Source: JALOAD01 sp023228995 [NCBI: Candidatus Muiribacterium halophilum]
GTDB lineage: Bacteria > Muiribacteriota > Muiribacteriia > Muiribacteriales
DNA length: 64,000 nt
NCBI GenBank assembly: GCA_023228995.1
Contig: JALOAD010000004.1
Location: 62,001-126,000 of the forward strand
Direction of reading: 5' to 3'
Positions within the stretch are counted from its first letter, which is position 1. Each line of letters begins with the position of its first letter. Made by a program: the position numbers and the translations under genes. This document shows positions 1 through 9,170 of the stretch, piece by piece. The notes below the pieces were generated by a model that saw nothing but the letters and a program-made list of their open reading frames with translations, ran no database searches and was not told the DNA's origin.

Positions 1-820
1 AATATATATCATATCCTTCTCTTCTAAAAAAAGGATGTTCTTTAACTTTAACAAAAATTATAAGATCTCCAGCTGGACCATTATTAGGACCAATATCTCC
101 ACCACCTCTTACTCTTACTTTCTGTCCTTGATCAATACCAGCAGGAATCTTTACTTTCATTTTTTCTTTTTTTTCCTGAACACCTTTGCCATGACATTGA
201 GCACACACTTCTTCTATTATCTGTCCTTTTCCACCACATTGAGGACAAGTTGAGGATACACTAAAAAAACCCTGTGATCTCATCACTTTACCTTTACCAT
301 GACATTGAGGACAAGTTTTAAGTTTTGTTCCTTCTTTAGCACCAGTTCCATGACATGGTTCACAATATATATCTCTTGGTATTGTAATTGATATTTCTTT
401 ACCAAATACAGCTTCTTCAAAATCAAGTTCAATTTCAGTCTTTATATCTCTTCCTCTTCTTGCTGATGCTCTTCTACCGGCATTTCCACCAAAACCACCT
501 TCTCCAAAGAAAGCATCAAATATATCTCCTATTCCTCCAAACCCAAAATTTTCACCACCGCCAAAACCATGACTATTAAAATCAAATCCATTCATTCCAT
601 TCATAGAATGACCAAACTGATCATATTGCTGTTTTTTATTTGAATCAGAAAGAACTTCATAAGCTTCGCTAACTTCTTTAAATTTATCTTCTGCTTCTTT
701 ATTACCTGGATTAACATCAGGATGATATTTTCTTGCGAGTTTTCTATAAGCTTTTTTTATCTCATCCTGACCAGACTGCTTGTCTATTTCAAGAGTTTCA
801 TAATAATCTCTTTTTGCCAT
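1..820 (-). CDS. dnaJ: Chaperone DnaJ (Hsp40), C-terminus cut by window edge
   Basis: Co-chaperone that delivers clients to DnaK and stimulates its ATPase. Reading inward from the ATG at 820, the product starts [13 protein letters not shown] and shows a J domain with HPD (YHPDVNPG), then a Gly/Phe-rich stretch around residues 70-105. Four CxxCxGxG zinc-finger repeats follow ([32 protein letters not shown]), and then the start of the substrate-binding domain. This is a class I DnaJ. About 273 codons are present, so roughly the last 100 residues lie outside the window. A GAGGTGAGG Shine-Dalgarno precedes the start. It lies downstream of dnaK on the same strand, separated by two hairpins. Confidence 0.97.
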   Translation of the reverse strand, partial: MAKRDYYETLEIDKQSGQDEIKKAYRKLARKYHPDVNPGNKEAEDKFKEVSEAYEVLSDSNKKQQYDQFGHSMNGMNGFDFNSHGFGGGENFGFGGIGDIFDAFFGEGGFGGNAGRRASARRGRDIKTEIELDFEEAVFGKEISITIPRDIYCEPCHGTGAKEGTKLKTCPQCHGKGKVMRSQGFFSVSSTCPQCGGKGQIIEEVCAQCHGKGVQEKKEKMKVKIPAGIDQGQKVRVRGGGDIGPNNGPAGDLIIFVKVKEHPFFRREGYDIY

Positions 821-848
821 AATACCTCACCTCTTATTTTAATATAAA

Positions 849-895
849 TCAATTGAACTCTCTGAACTAAATTTGTATTCAGAGAGTTCAATTGA
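849..895 (-). repeat. Long perfect inverted repeat between dnaK and dnaJ
   Basis: An 18-bp perfect stem (849-866 with 878-895) encloses an 11-nt loop (867-877). No T-run follows on the minus strand, so it is not a canonical intrinsic terminator. In the dnaK-dnaJ mRNA it would form a very stable hairpin just upstream of the dnaJ ribosome-binding site. A role in mRNA processing or in lowering DnaJ output relative to DnaK is plausible inference. Confidence 0.6.
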
Positions 896-901
896 CTTAA
901 T

Positions 902-930
902 GAAAGGCAGATATATTTAATCTGCCCTTC
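902..930 (-). repeat. Second hairpin downstream of dnaK
   Basis: Arms 902-912 and 920-930 pair over 11 bp with a 7-nt loop. The single mismatch in DNA becomes a G-U pair in minus-strand RNA, which fits a structure in the dnaK transcript. It begins 17 nt past the dnaK stop codon. It lacks a U-run, so an attenuator, an mRNA-stability element or a weak terminator are all possible. Confidence 0.45.
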
Positions 931-946
931 ATATTCAGTCATATTA

Positions 947-2782
947 TTACTTTTCTATTTCAGCATCAACTACTTTTTCTGAATCATCAGATTTTTCAGT
1001 GTTTTCAGTGTTGCCCTGAGGACCTTGCTGTTGTTGTCCTTCCTGAGGATTTGTAGTTTTATACACTTGTTCAGCAAGCTTATGAGAAGCTGTCATAAGT
1101 TCTTCTTTTTTCGCTTTTATTTCTTCAACCGTACCAGTTTCCTTAATCTTTTTAAGTTCTTCGATAGATTTTTCAATAGCTTCTCTATCAGAAGCCTCAA
1201 TCTTATCTCCGTAGTCTTTTAAGCTTTTTTCAGTAGAATAAATAAACTGATCAGCTTCGTTTTTAACTTCTATACTTTCTTTTTTCTTTTTATCTTCTTC
1301 TTCAAACTGTTTAGCTTCTTCCATCATTCTATTTATTTCGTTATCAGATAATCCATCAGATACATTTACTTTAATTTTCTGCTCTTTTCCTGTTCCATTA
1401 TCTTTTGCAGAAACATTCAATATACCGTTAGCATCAATATCAAATGATACTTCTATCTGAGGCATTCCTCTAGGTGCAGGTGGAATACCAACAAGATCGA
1501 ATTTAGCAAGAGTTTTATTATCATGAGCCATTGCTCTTTCACCCTGAAGAACATGAATACTTACCGCAGGTTGATTGTCATCAGCTGTCGAGAAAGTCTG
1601 ACTTTTTTTGGTTGGAATAGTAGTGTTTCTTTCTATTATCTTTGTAAACACTCCACCTAAAGTTTCAATACCAAGAGAAATTGGTATTACATCAAGAAGA
1701 AGTACATCTTTTATATCTCCTGCAAGAACAGCACCCTGTATTGCAGCACCAATTCCAACACATTCGTCTGGATTAATACCTTTGTGAGGTTCTTTGCCAA
1801 ACATATTTTTAACTAATTCTTGAACTGCTGGCATTCTAGTCTGTCCACCAACCAATATTACTTCAGAAACCTCTCCCATGCTCCAACCAGCATCTTTCAT
1901 AGCCTGTTCAATAGGTTTTTTTGTGCTTGTTACAAGATCAGAAACTATACTTTCAAGTTTAGCTCTTGAAAGATTCAAATCCAAATGCTTTGGTTCACCA
2001 TTAACTGCTGTAATATATGGAATATTAATATTAATTTGCATTGTCGATGAAAGCTCGATTTTAGCTTTTTCAGCTTCATCTTTAAGTCTCTGCATAGCTT
2101 TTAGATCATTTTTAAGATCTATTCCGTTTTCTTTTTTAAACTCATCATTCATCCAATTCATTATAGCATCATCAAAATCATCTCCACCAAGTTTTGTATC
2201 ACCACTTGTAGATTTAACTTCAAAAACACCTTCTCCAATCTCAAGACAAGTTACATCAAATGTACCACCGCCAAGATCATATACAACTATTTTTTCTTCA
2301 CCTTTCTTATCAAGTCCATAAGCAAGAGCTGCTGCTGTTGGTTCATTAATTATTCTTACTACTTCCAATCCAGCTATTTTTCCCGCATCTTTTGTAGCTT
2401 TTCTTTGTGCATCATTAAAATATGCAGGCACTGTTATAACAGCTTTTTCAATTGTTTCTCCAATAAAAGCTTCAGCATCAGCTTTTAATTTTTGTAAAGT
2501 CATAGCAGATATTTCTTGAGGAGTATAATTTTTACCATTTATATCTGTCTTATGTTCTTCACCCATATGTCTTTTAATACTTCTAATAGTATTAATAGGA
2601 TTAACAACTGCTTGTCTTTTAGCAGGTAATCCGACTATTCTTTCGCCATCTTTTGTAAAAGCCACTATTGAAGGCGTAGTTCTTGCACCTTCTTTATTAG
2701 TGATAACTTTTGGTTCTCCACCTTCAACTATTGCCATACATGAGTTTGTTGTTCCAAGATCAATTCCTAGTATTTTAGCCAT
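947..2782 (-). CDS. dnaK: Molecular chaperone DnaK (Hsp70)
   Basis: ATP-dependent chaperone of the cytoplasm. The 611-aa product has the normal length. It shows the N-terminal Hsp70 signature GIDLGTTNS, the second phosphate-binding signature [11 protein letters not shown], and the third signature region [12 protein letters not shown] substrate-binding beta domain and an alpha-helical lid follow, and the tail is Gln/Gly-rich and ends in acidic residues, as usual. A CGGAGG ribosome-binding site precedes the ATG. grpE lies 19 bp upstream and dnaJ downstream, giving the order grpE-dnaK-dnaJ. No hrcA gene or CIRCE element is visible here. Confidence 0.99.
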   Translation of the reverse strand: MAKILGIDLGTTNSCMAIVEGGEPKVITNKEGARTTPSIVAFTKDGERIVGLPAKRQAVVNPINTIRSIKRHMGEEHKTDINGKNYTPQEISAMTLQKLKADAEAFIGETIEKAVITVPAYFNDAQRKATKDAGKIAGLEVVRIINEPTAAALAYGLDKKGEEKIVVYDLGGGTFDVTCLEIGEGVFEVKSTSGDTKLGGDDFDDAIMNWMNDEFKKENGIDLKNDLKAMQRLKDEAEKAKIELSSTMQININIPYITAVNGEPKHLDLNLSRAKLESIVSDLVTSTKKPIEQAMKDAGWSMGEVSEVILVGGQTRMPAVQELVKNMFGKEPHKGINPDECVGIGAAIQGAVLAGDIKDVLLLDVIPISLGIETLGGVFTKIIERNTTIPTKKSQTFSTADDNQPAVSIHVLQGERAMAHDNKTLAKFDLVGIPPAPRGMPQIEVSFDIDANGILNVSAKDNGTGKEQKIKVNVSDGLSDNEINRMMEEAKQFEEEDKKKKESIEVKNEADQFIYSTEKSLKDYGDKIEASDREAIEKSIEELKKIKETGTVEEIKAKKEELMTASHKLAEQVYKTTNPQEGQQQQGPQGNTENTEKSDDSEKVVDAEIEK

Positions 2783-2801
2783 AAAATCCTCCGTTTTTTA
2801 T

Positions 2802-3629
2802 TTAATTTTTGTTTTCTGAACTTTCAATTTTTTTTGCAACTTTAACCAGAGAAGGCCTAAGCACTTCTTCTTTAAACATATAACCTTTTCTAAATTCTTC
2901 TGTTATTAAATTATCTTCTTCAATATCATCTCTTTCTTCTGTAGCTATAGCTTCGTGAAAATTATGATCAAAAGAATTATTTATACTATCTATTGAAAAT
3001 ACACCTTCTTTTAAAAGAATGTCTGAAATCTTTTTTTCAATTTTATCAAGACCTAAAAGAACTTTATCTTTTTCTAAAGTATTACTATCAGCTTGTCTAA
3101 AACTGTTTAAAGCAAGCATGAAATTATCTAAAATCTCAATCATACTTAAGCATATTTTCTTTGAAGCGTTCTGTTCAAGAACAACTTTTTCTTTTTCTGT
3201 TCTTTTACTAAGATTTTCATAATCTTTTTTTAATCTACTTGAAAGATCTATATACTCTTTAAGTTGACTTTCAAGTCTTATATTTTCTTTTTTGAGGTTT
3301 TCTGAATTTTCCTCGAGGTTTTTATAATAATTCTGAGTTTCAATAATTTTTTTAAAAAAATTAAATTGTTTTAAAATAATAAATTTAAAAAAACCATGAT
3401 TATCCAAATCTTTTTCTTTTGATTTTTCATCTTTTTCTAAAGATAAATATTCATTTATAATATCTTCAGTTATTTCAAAATTAGCCCCAAATTCAACTAA
3501 CTGTTTTTTTAATTCTTTAGTTTCATCTTTGTAATCTTGTTCCAAAAATATTTCATCAACTATTTTTTCAAGATTTTTTAATTTTTTTCTGTACTTTTCA
3601 ATCTTTGTAAAATCATGCTCATTCGTCAT
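2802..3629 (-). CDS. grpE: Nucleotide exchange factor GrpE, with a long N-terminal extension
   Basis: GrpE releases ADP from DnaK. The C-terminal half carries the family features: a long charged coiled coil (about residues 100-150), then a helical and beta region with DNFMLAL, FDHNFHEAIA and a final VLRPSLVKVAKK. At 275 aa it is longer than the usual 170-210. The additional N-terminal roughly 90 residues are Lys/Glu-rich, predicted helical, and not recognisable as a domain. A GCGGAGGAT ribosome-binding site precedes the ATG. It is first in grpE-dnaK-dnaJ. Confidence 0.95.
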   Translation of the reverse strand: MTNEHDFTKIEKYRKKLKNLEKIVDEIFLEQDYKDETKELKKQLVEFGANFEITEDIINEYLSLEKDEKSKEKDLDNHGFFKFIILKQFNFFKKIIETQNYYKNLEENSENLKKENIRLESQLKEYIDLSSRLKKDYENLSKRTEKEKVVLEQNASKKICLSMIEILDNFMLALNSFRQADSNTLEKDKVLLGLDKIEKKISDILLKEGVFSIDSINNSFDHNFHEAIATEERDDIEEDNLITEEFRKGYMFKEEVLRPSLVKVAKKIESSENKN

Positions 3630-3659
3630 AGTTTATCCTCCGCAATAATTTCAACTATA

Positions 3660-3689
3660 ATAGTACAAAAAACATGCCATTTACTTCAA
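3660..3689 (-). promoter_or_regulatory. Candidate sigma-70 promoter for grpE-dnaK-dnaJ
   Basis: On the minus strand, TTGAAG (3684-3689) and TACTAT (3660-3665) are separated by 18 bp and lie about 30 bp upstream of the grpE start. No CIRCE inverted repeat is seen, so any heat-shock control must use another mechanism. Confidence 0.35.
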
Positions 3690-3748
3690 AAGCAAAGACT
3701 ATATATTTAAATGAGTAATTTTTCCACAACCTGTGTGTAAAAAAGTAC

Positions 3749-4201
3749 TCAAAAAAACCAATACTTTTTTGTAGCAGTTTCATATTCAAGAATTTCTTCA
3801 GGTTTAAAAAAAATAGATATTTCTCTAGCTGAACTCTCAGAAGAATCTGAAGAATGTATAAGATTATAGAGATTATTAACAGAATAATCTCCTCTAACAG
3901 TACCGCTTTCTCTTTCGGTTGCAATTGTTTTTCCAGTCATTTTTCTTATCCTTGTAATAACATCGGGACCTTCAAGCACCATTACAATAACTGGTCCTGA
4001 AAGTAAAAAATTCATAAGCCTTTTATAATAATCTCTACCTTCATGTTCTTTATAATGTTCAACAGCTTGTTTTTCTGAAACTTTCTGAAATTTCATTGCA
4101 GCAATAGAAAAACCGACTTCCTCAAATCTATTTATTATTTTACCCGAAAACCCTCGATAAACCGCATCAGGCTTAATTATAACCAGTGTTTTTTCAGCCA
4201 T
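3749..4201 (-). CDS. ndk: Nucleoside diphosphate kinase
   Basis: Transfers the gamma phosphate from ATP to other nucleoside diphosphates through a phosphohistidine. The 150-aa length is typical. It begins AEKTLVIIKPDAV, and the active-site segment reads NLIHSSDSSESS, containing the catalytic His in the family pattern N-x2-H-x-S-D. Arg and Asn nucleotide-binding residues are present near GTVRGDYSVNNL. A GGAGGG ribosome-binding site precedes the ATG. It is probably monocistronic, reading towards grpE. Confidence 0.98.
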   Translation of the reverse strand: MAEKTLVIIKPDAVYRGFSGKIINRFEEVGFSIAAMKFQKVSEKQAVEHYKEHEGRDYYKRLMNFLLSGPVIVMVLEGPDVITRIRKMTGKTIATERESGTVRGDYSVNNLYNLIHSSDSSESSAREISIFFKPEEILEYETATKKYWFF

Positions 4202-4384
4202 TTTCCCTCCAATACTATTATTGTTTATTTATCAATTGAATCATTTTAAAATTGAGTCCTCTGATTAAATAGCACAACTTATAGAAGCAAAAATTTGGAA
4301 AGGTTTTTGCTTTTTAAATTAAAATTTATTGTATTATTATTTTTTATATTTTGCAATAATTAATTGTTGCATCTTGCTTCCTTA

Positions 4385-4463
4385 CAGGCTTTATGGAATC
4401 AAAATATTCAGTGAATATTTTGCTCTACTTCGTTATTCTCATTGGCTTACATTTGTAAGCCTG
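4385..4463. repeat. Nested palindrome element
   Basis: A 7-bp outer inverted repeat (CAGGCTT at 4385-4391, AAGCCTG at 4457-4463) encloses a perfect palindrome with 10-bp arms around one base (4401-4421). It also overlaps a second palindrome with 8-bp arms (4444-4451 and 4454-4461). The structure resembles a MITE or a repetitive extragenic palindrome, but I see no second copy in this window. Confidence 0.4.
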
Positions 4464-4605
4464 CTTCAAAATGCCTTGTCTTTTTATATTTCTATTAAAG
4501 CTCTAAATTATGTATTTATTCAGAGAATTCAATTATACAAAATTTTTAGCATTTTCATAATTTTTTTTCTTGGAATTTGATTTTTCAAACTCATTTCTAT
4601 CTTTC

Positions 4606-4634
4606 TTCACTTTTACCGTTTTTTATTATATAAT
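4606..4634 (+). promoter_or_regulatory. Sigma-70 promoter of the ABC transporter operon
   Basis: TTCACT (4606-4611) and a perfect TATAAT (4629-4634) are separated by 17 bp. Transcription would begin near 4641. An AAGGAG ribosome-binding site follows at 4650-4655 ahead of the ATG at 4663. Confidence 0.55.
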
Positions 4635-4662
4635 GCATTAAACAATTATAAGGAGTATATAT

Positions 4663-6105
4663 ATGTTGTTCAAATTTTTTATCTTAATAATGTTTATATT
4701 TAATATCGCAAGCTTTTCTCAAACCGTACTTTTTGACAATACTCATGATCAAAATGTCGGAAATAGTGATTGGACTATTTCAGGAGGTTATTCTGACTTT
4801 GCTGATCTTCTAGAAAAAAATGGTTATAAAATAATCAAAGAAAAAACATATTTATGGGACAATTTAAGCAAAATAGATATTTTAGTCATACCTGAGCCAA
4901 ACAAGCCATTCAATAAATCTGAAATTATAAATATACTAAAATTTGTTAAAAATGGAGGAAATTTGTTTCTAATTGCAAATCATGGAGGAGCCGACAGAAA
5001 CGGTAATTCTTATGATTCAGTAAAAGTTTTTAATGAATTTGTATATCATTTTGGAATTACAATCAATTCAAATCACTTTTCTGAAATTGGTCTTAAAATA
5101 CTCAATAGTAAAATAAATCATAAAGTAAAAACAATCGCAGCTTTTGCAGGCAGTACTATAAACATAATAGATTCTGATCTTTCAACACCTATTATATATA
5201 GTGAAAATGGTATATTTGGAACTGAAAGTCATTATGGAAAAGGCAAAGTAATAACTATCGGGGATTCGGCAATATTTGATGATGGAACAGGTACTGATGG
5301 AAAACATCTGCACAATGTATTTAATTCAATAACTTATGATCATCAGCAATTTGCTTTAAATATATTTACCTATCTTTCAAATAAAGATTTTATTTTTTTT
5401 AATAAAGAAATTCCTTTTAATGAATTAAAAGAAAATAGTATAACAATAGATATATTTCACGGAAATAATGGTGCAGACAATACAGAGCAATTTATGACAG
5501 ATATAAGCGAGTTAAAAAATGTTTATTATTCATCAACACCACTTAATGACAAAATATTAAAAAAAACTGATATACTTATTATTCATGAACCAAATATTCC
5601 ATTTACCCAAAAAGAGATTTATTTATTAAAAAAGTATAAAGATGTTAAAATTATATTTTTAGCTTCTTCATCTTTTAATGCTTTAAATCTTGATTATACA
5701 AATGAATTAATAAAAAGAATTTCAGGAAAAGATCTTTATTTTCATAAAAATCAAGTATTAGATTCTAAAATGTCAGTTGAAGGAAAACCATGGACCTTTA
5801 TTTCAGAAGAAAAAATATATAAAACAATTGTTTTTTCTGCATGTTCGGTGGGCGGTTCTGAAAAGCATAGTGCTTTATTAAAATCAAGCACAAATTCTTA
5901 TACCGACGGTGAACCCGCTTTAAAAGGAAGTTCTTCTCTCATTATTCGTAGTGATGACCTTAGAATAACACTAATAGGTTTTTCTTTATTTTCAAATTAT
6001 AATTTTTCAAAAAGTATTTTTTACTCTGATAATTATAAAAAAGTTTTACATAACACGGAAAATTATATAAAATACCTAATAAAAAAGATAGACGGGGATG
6101 TATAA
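4663..6105 (+). CDS. Secreted protein of unknown function, first gene of an ABC import operon
   Basis: I do not recognise a named family with certainty. The 480-aa product starts with a hydrophobic signal peptide ending near SFSQT (about residue 20). The rest looks like two related alpha/beta halves. Each has a strand such as VLFDNTHDQN or ITIDIFHGNN, then a DILVIPEPN/DILIIHEPN strand-turn. This recalls DUF4350 or GldG/IFT52-type (glutamine-amidotransferase-like) domains that bind sugars or peptides without catalysis. Its stop overlaps the next start by 1 nt (TAATG), so it is translationally coupled to the permeases. Inference: a periplasmic accessory to carbohydrate uptake. Confidence 0.75.
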   Translation: MLFKFFILIMFIFNIASFSQTVLFDNTHDQNVGNSDWTISGGYSDFADLLEKNGYKIIKEKTYLWDNLSKIDILVIPEPNKPFNKSEIINILKFVKNGGNLFLIANHGGADRNGNSYDSVKVFNEFVYHFGITINSNHFSEIGLKILNSKINHKVKTIAAFAGSTINIIDSDLSTPIIYSENGIFGTESHYGKGKVITIGDSAIFDDGTGTDGKHLHNVFNSITYDHQQFALNIFTYLSNKDFIFFNKEIPFNELKENSITIDIFHGNNGADNTEQFMTDISELKNVYYSSTPLNDKILKKTDILIIHEPNIPFTQKEIYLLKKYKDVKIIFLASSSFNALNLDYTNELIKRISGKDLYFHKNQVLDSKMSVEGKPWTFISEEKIYKTIVFSACSVGGSEKHSALLKSSTNSYTDGEPALKGSSSLIIRSDDLRITLIGFSLFSNYNFSKSIFYSDNYKKVLHNTENYIKYLIKKIDGDV

Positions 6106-6983
6106 TGAAAAACAAAAAACTTAAAAAACTACTTTCCGCACTATGTTACATCATGCCAGGTGCAATGATTATCCTAACCTTTCACTTTATTCCAATTTTT
6201 TACTCGCTTTATTATAGTTTCTTTAAAGGTGGGCTTGGCAAAAAAACTTTTGTTGGAATAACAAATTATAGTGAATTGATTACCGATGCTGATTTTTGGC
6301 TATCACTTAAAAACACAGTATTCTATGTTATCGGTACTGTTCCTACAACCATTGTGTTATCACTTATAATAGCACTTTTACTTAATTCAAAGATAAAAGG
6401 TCTTTCAATATACAGGACAATATATTATCTTCCTGTTATTACTTCGATAAACGCTGTTTCTCTTGTGTGGAAATGGCTTTATAATACTCATAATGGTTTG
6501 TTGAATTCAATGCTTGAATTTATAGGATTAAATCCTATTTCATGGCTGTTTGATAAAAACTGGGCTATGATTGCTATTATAATAATGAGTATTTGGAAAG
6601 GTCTTGGCTATAATGTAATTATTTTTCTTGCAGGATTACAAGGAATTCCTAAACAACTATATGAATCAGCTGAAATTGATGGAGCAGGATTATGGCATCA
6701 GTTTAGAAACATAACTATACCAATGATATCTCCAGTTACTTTTTTTGTTTTTGTAATGTCTACAATTTCATCTTTTCAGGTTTTTGCACAAGTCTATATG
6801 ATGACACAGGGTGGACCTGGAAAAGCAACCACTGTTATTGTGTATCATCTTTATGATAAAGCTTTTCAGAAATTTGAACTTGGCGGTTCATCAGCGATTG
6901 CCTTTGTATTGTTTTTAATTATATTTGCAATGACAATGTTTCAGAGAAAAATCGCAGAAAAAAAAGTACATTATTCAAACTAA
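6105..6983 (+). CDS. ABC transporter permease, MalF/UgpA type
   Basis: Inner-membrane subunit of a carbohydrate importer (CUT1 class). The 292-aa product has six predicted membrane helices. The cytoplasmic EAA loop, which docks the ATPase, reads ESAEIDGAGLWHQFRNITIP with the conserved Gly. Length and helix layout match UgpA/LacF-like permeases without the large MalF periplasmic loop. The substrate cannot be told from sequence. It overlaps the previous gene by 1 nt and is followed 12 bp later by its partner permease. Confidence 0.93.
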   Translation: MKNKKLKKLLSALCYIMPGAMIILTFHFIPIFYSLYYSFFKGGLGKKTFVGITNYSELITDADFWLSLKNTVFYVIGTVPTTIVLSLIIALLLNSKIKGLSIYRTIYYLPVITSINAVSLVWKWLYNTHNGLLNSMLEFIGLNPISWLFDKNWAMIAIIIMSIWKGLGYNVIIFLAGLQGIPKQLYESAEIDGAGLWHQFRNITIPMISPVTFFVFVMSTISSFQVFAQVYMMTQGGPGKATTVIVYHLYDKAFQKFELGGSSAIAFVLFLIIFAMTMFQRKIAEKKVHYSN

Positions 6984-6995
6984 CAGGAGTATATT

Positions 6996-7844
6996 ATGTT
7001 TAAGAAAAAAAGTAATCGTGAAAAATTTTTTAAGACAATTGTGCATATATTACTTATAATTGGAGCTTTTGTAATGTTGTTTCCATTTTTTTGGATGGTA
7101 TCTACATCTTTTAAAACACAGTCTGAAATAAATGATAATCCAACCGCTTTGTTTCCAAATGAATATAATTTTAATAATTATAGACAAGCATGGAAAGCCG
7201 GTTCTTCAGCAGGTTTTGGAAGATATTTTTTTAACACTATTTTTGTCGCTACTATAACAACTATGGGTCAACTTATTTTATCTTCTCTTGCAGCTTTTGC
7301 ATTTGCTTTTTTGGATTTTCCGCATAAAGAAAGAATATTTCTTCTTCTTTTAGGTACTATGATGATACCGCAACAAGCTTTGCTTGTACCTGATTATATT
7401 ATTCTTCATAAATTAGGATGGCTAGACACTTACCTTGCACTTATAGTACCATGGGTTTGTTCTGCTTTTAGTATTTTTCTAATGAGACAGTTTTTTCGTG
7501 GAATTCCAAAAGAACTTTTTGAAGCTTCCAGAATAGATGGTTCTTCAACATTAGGTTTTTATTTTAGAATACTAATACCTCTTTCTTTACCAGTTATGCT
7601 TACTGCTGGGATGTTCTCGTTTTTAGGAAGTTGGAATTCTTTTATATGGCCTCTTATTGTAACAAGTGCAGATGAACTTCGAGTTATACAAGTTGGTCTT
7701 GCAAACTTTGCCCAGGCAGAAGGAACTCAATGGGGTCTTTTAATGGCAGCATCTACATTTTGTACTGTACCTCTTATAGTTGGATACTTTTTTGTTCAGA
7801 AAAAATTTATTCAAGGCATAGCAACAAGTGGAATGAAAGATTAA
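6996..7844 (+). CDS. ABC transporter permease, MalG/UgpE type
   Basis: Second permease of the CUT1 importer, 282 aa with six predicted helices. The N-terminus matches the MalG pattern (LFPFFWMVSTSFKT), and the EAA loop is EASRIDGSSTLGFYFRILIP. A CAGGAG ribosome-binding site lies just upstream of the ATG. It forms a heterodimer with the upstream permease. No ATPase gene is in the operon, so a shared MsmX/UgpC-like ATPase encoded elsewhere is the likely energiser. Confidence 0.94.
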   Translation: MFKKKSNREKFFKTIVHILLIIGAFVMLFPFFWMVSTSFKTQSEINDNPTALFPNEYNFNNYRQAWKAGSSAGFGRYFFNTIFVATITTMGQLILSSLAAFAFAFLDFPHKERIFLLLLGTMMIPQQALLVPDYIILHKLGWLDTYLALIVPWVCSAFSIFLMRQFFRGIPKELFEASRIDGSSTLGFYFRILIPLSLPVMLTAGMFSFLGSWNSFIWPLIVTSADELRVIQVGLANFAQAEGTQWGLLMAASTFCTVPLIVGYFFVQKKFIQGIATSGMKD

Positions 7845-7872
7845 TAAAATACATAATATAAAGGAGTTTTTA

Positions 7873-9162
7873 ATGAAGAAATATTTTAATCTGATTTTTG
7901 TAGTAGCAATAGTTCTTTTTGCAATAACCGGATGTGGTGGGAATCCAGAAGAAGATGGTAAAACAGTTGTAACTTTTTGGCATGCTATGGGTGGTCAACT
8001 TGAAACTACTCTAACTAATATGATAGATCAGTTTAATAAAGAAAACCCAGATATATTAGTTAAACCTCAATGTATGGGTAATTATCAGACTTTATCTCAA
8101 AAACTAATGGCAGCATCACAGGTTGGAAACAATCCTACAATTGCTCAAGCTTATGAAGCTTGGACTCAAAATTTTATTGATGCAGGTATTGTTGAACCTA
8201 TACAAAGTTATATTGATAAAGAAAAAATGGATTTAACAGATTTTTATTCTGTTATGATTGATAATAATATTTTCAACGATAAAATTTATTCTTTTCCCTT
8301 TAACAAAAGTATGCCTGTTTTATATGTAAATATGGATATGCTAAAAACTGCAGGAATTAAAAAAATTCCTGAAACTCATGATGAACTTATGAAAGCTTAT
8401 GAAATATTATCAACAAATAAAGCTGTACAGACAATGTATGCAAATCCAGTAAAAGGTACTGCTTTTTCCGCAAGAGATGCTTGGAATTTCTTCTGTCTTC
8501 TTCAACAAAATGGCGGAAAACTTACTAATAAAAATGAAACTGAAGCTTATTTAAATTCAGAACCTTCTAAAAAATCTCTAAAATTTATGTTAGATACAAT
8601 AAAAAATGATTATGGATATCTTACTCAAGGTTATGAACATCAGACTGAATTTCTTGCAAAAAAAGTCGGTATAATAATGAGTTCAAGTGTATCAAAATCA
8701 TATATGGAAAATGACAAAGTTACTTTCAACTGGGCTTCAGCTCCTTTAACACATAACAAAACTAAATCTGCTATATTATCAGGAACTAATGTTTTAATAT
8801 TTAATAACAACCCTAAAACTTGCAATGAAAAACAAAAAGAAGCTGGTTGGAAATTCATTAAATGGTTTACTGATAGAGATCAAACTGCTCATTGGTCTAT
8901 TGAAACAAATTATATGCCGGTGAGAAAATCTTCTCTTAAAACTGAAATTATGATAGCAAACATTGCAAAAGATCCATTAATAAAAGCTGCTTTAGATCAA
9001 CTTCCTATAGCAACATTTGAACCTAAGTCAAGTAAATGGTTTCAGTGTAGACAGGTTATTGGGGAAATTCTTGAAGAATGTCTTACAGAAAAAAATCCTG
9101 AAATAAACAAATATCTTGAAAAAATAGACACTACTGTAAATAGTATATTAAAAGGGGAATAA
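7873..9162 (+). CDS. Extracellular solute-binding lipoprotein of the ABC importer
   Basis: Substrate-capturing protein of the family-1 solute-binding type (UgpB/MalE-like). The 429-aa product has a lipoprotein signal peptide with lipobox AITGC and lipidated Cys at residue 21. Next comes TVVTFWHAMGGQ, typical of glycerol-phosphate/sugar binders, and later the family motif FPFNKSMPVLYVNMDML. The mature protein would be anchored to a membrane facing the periplasm. An AAGGAG ribosome-binding site precedes the ATG. The substrate is probably a sugar or glycerophosphodiester, not resolvable here. Confidence 0.93.
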   Translation: MKKYFNLIFVVAIVLFAITGCGGNPEEDGKTVVTFWHAMGGQLETTLTNMIDQFNKENPDILVKPQCMGNYQTLSQKLMAASQVGNNPTIAQAYEAWTQNFIDAGIVEPIQSYIDKEKMDLTDFYSVMIDNNIFNDKIYSFPFNKSMPVLYVNMDMLKTAGIKKIPETHDELMKAYEILSTNKAVQTMYANPVKGTAFSARDAWNFFCLLQQNGGKLTNKNETEAYLNSEPSKKSLKFMLDTIKNDYGYLTQGYEHQTEFLAKKVGIIMSSSVSKSYMENDKVTFNWASAPLTHNKTKSAILSGTNVLIFNNNPKTCNEKQKEAGWKFIKWFTDRDQTAHWSIETNYMPVRKSSLKTEIMIANIAKDPLIKAALDQLPIATFEPKSSKWFQCRQVIGEILEECLTEKNPEINKYLEKIDTTVNSILKGE

Positions 9163-9170
9163 GTTAAAGT

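Larger units (their letters stand above)
4202..4662. other. Intergenic region between divergent ndk and ABC-operon genes
   Basis: 461 bp with no convincing gene. It holds the ndk leader, a cluster of palindromes at 4385-4463, and the promoter of the plus-strand operon (4606-4634). An 83-codon open frame at 4329-4580 has no ribosome-binding site and overlaps the palindromes, so I do not call it a gene. Confidence 0.6.

Noticed and set aside
1878-2321. 147-codon open frame antisense to dnaK
   Set aside because: Lies wholly inside well-supported dnaK; long antisense frames are common in conserved genes with this codon bias.
3630-3748. CIRCE heat-shock operator upstream of grpE
   Set aside because: I looked for TTAGCACTC-N9-GAGTGCTAA and found nothing resembling it; only a possible sigma-70 promoter is present.
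4329-4580. 83-codon open frame on the plus strand
   Set aside because: No ribosome-binding site, runs through the palindrome cluster, and its composition is that of AT-rich noncoding DNA.
4663-9162. ATPase gene within the sugar ABC operon
   Set aside because: No Walker motifs in any frame between the permeases and binding protein; mlaF (60872-61609) belongs to the lipid transporter.
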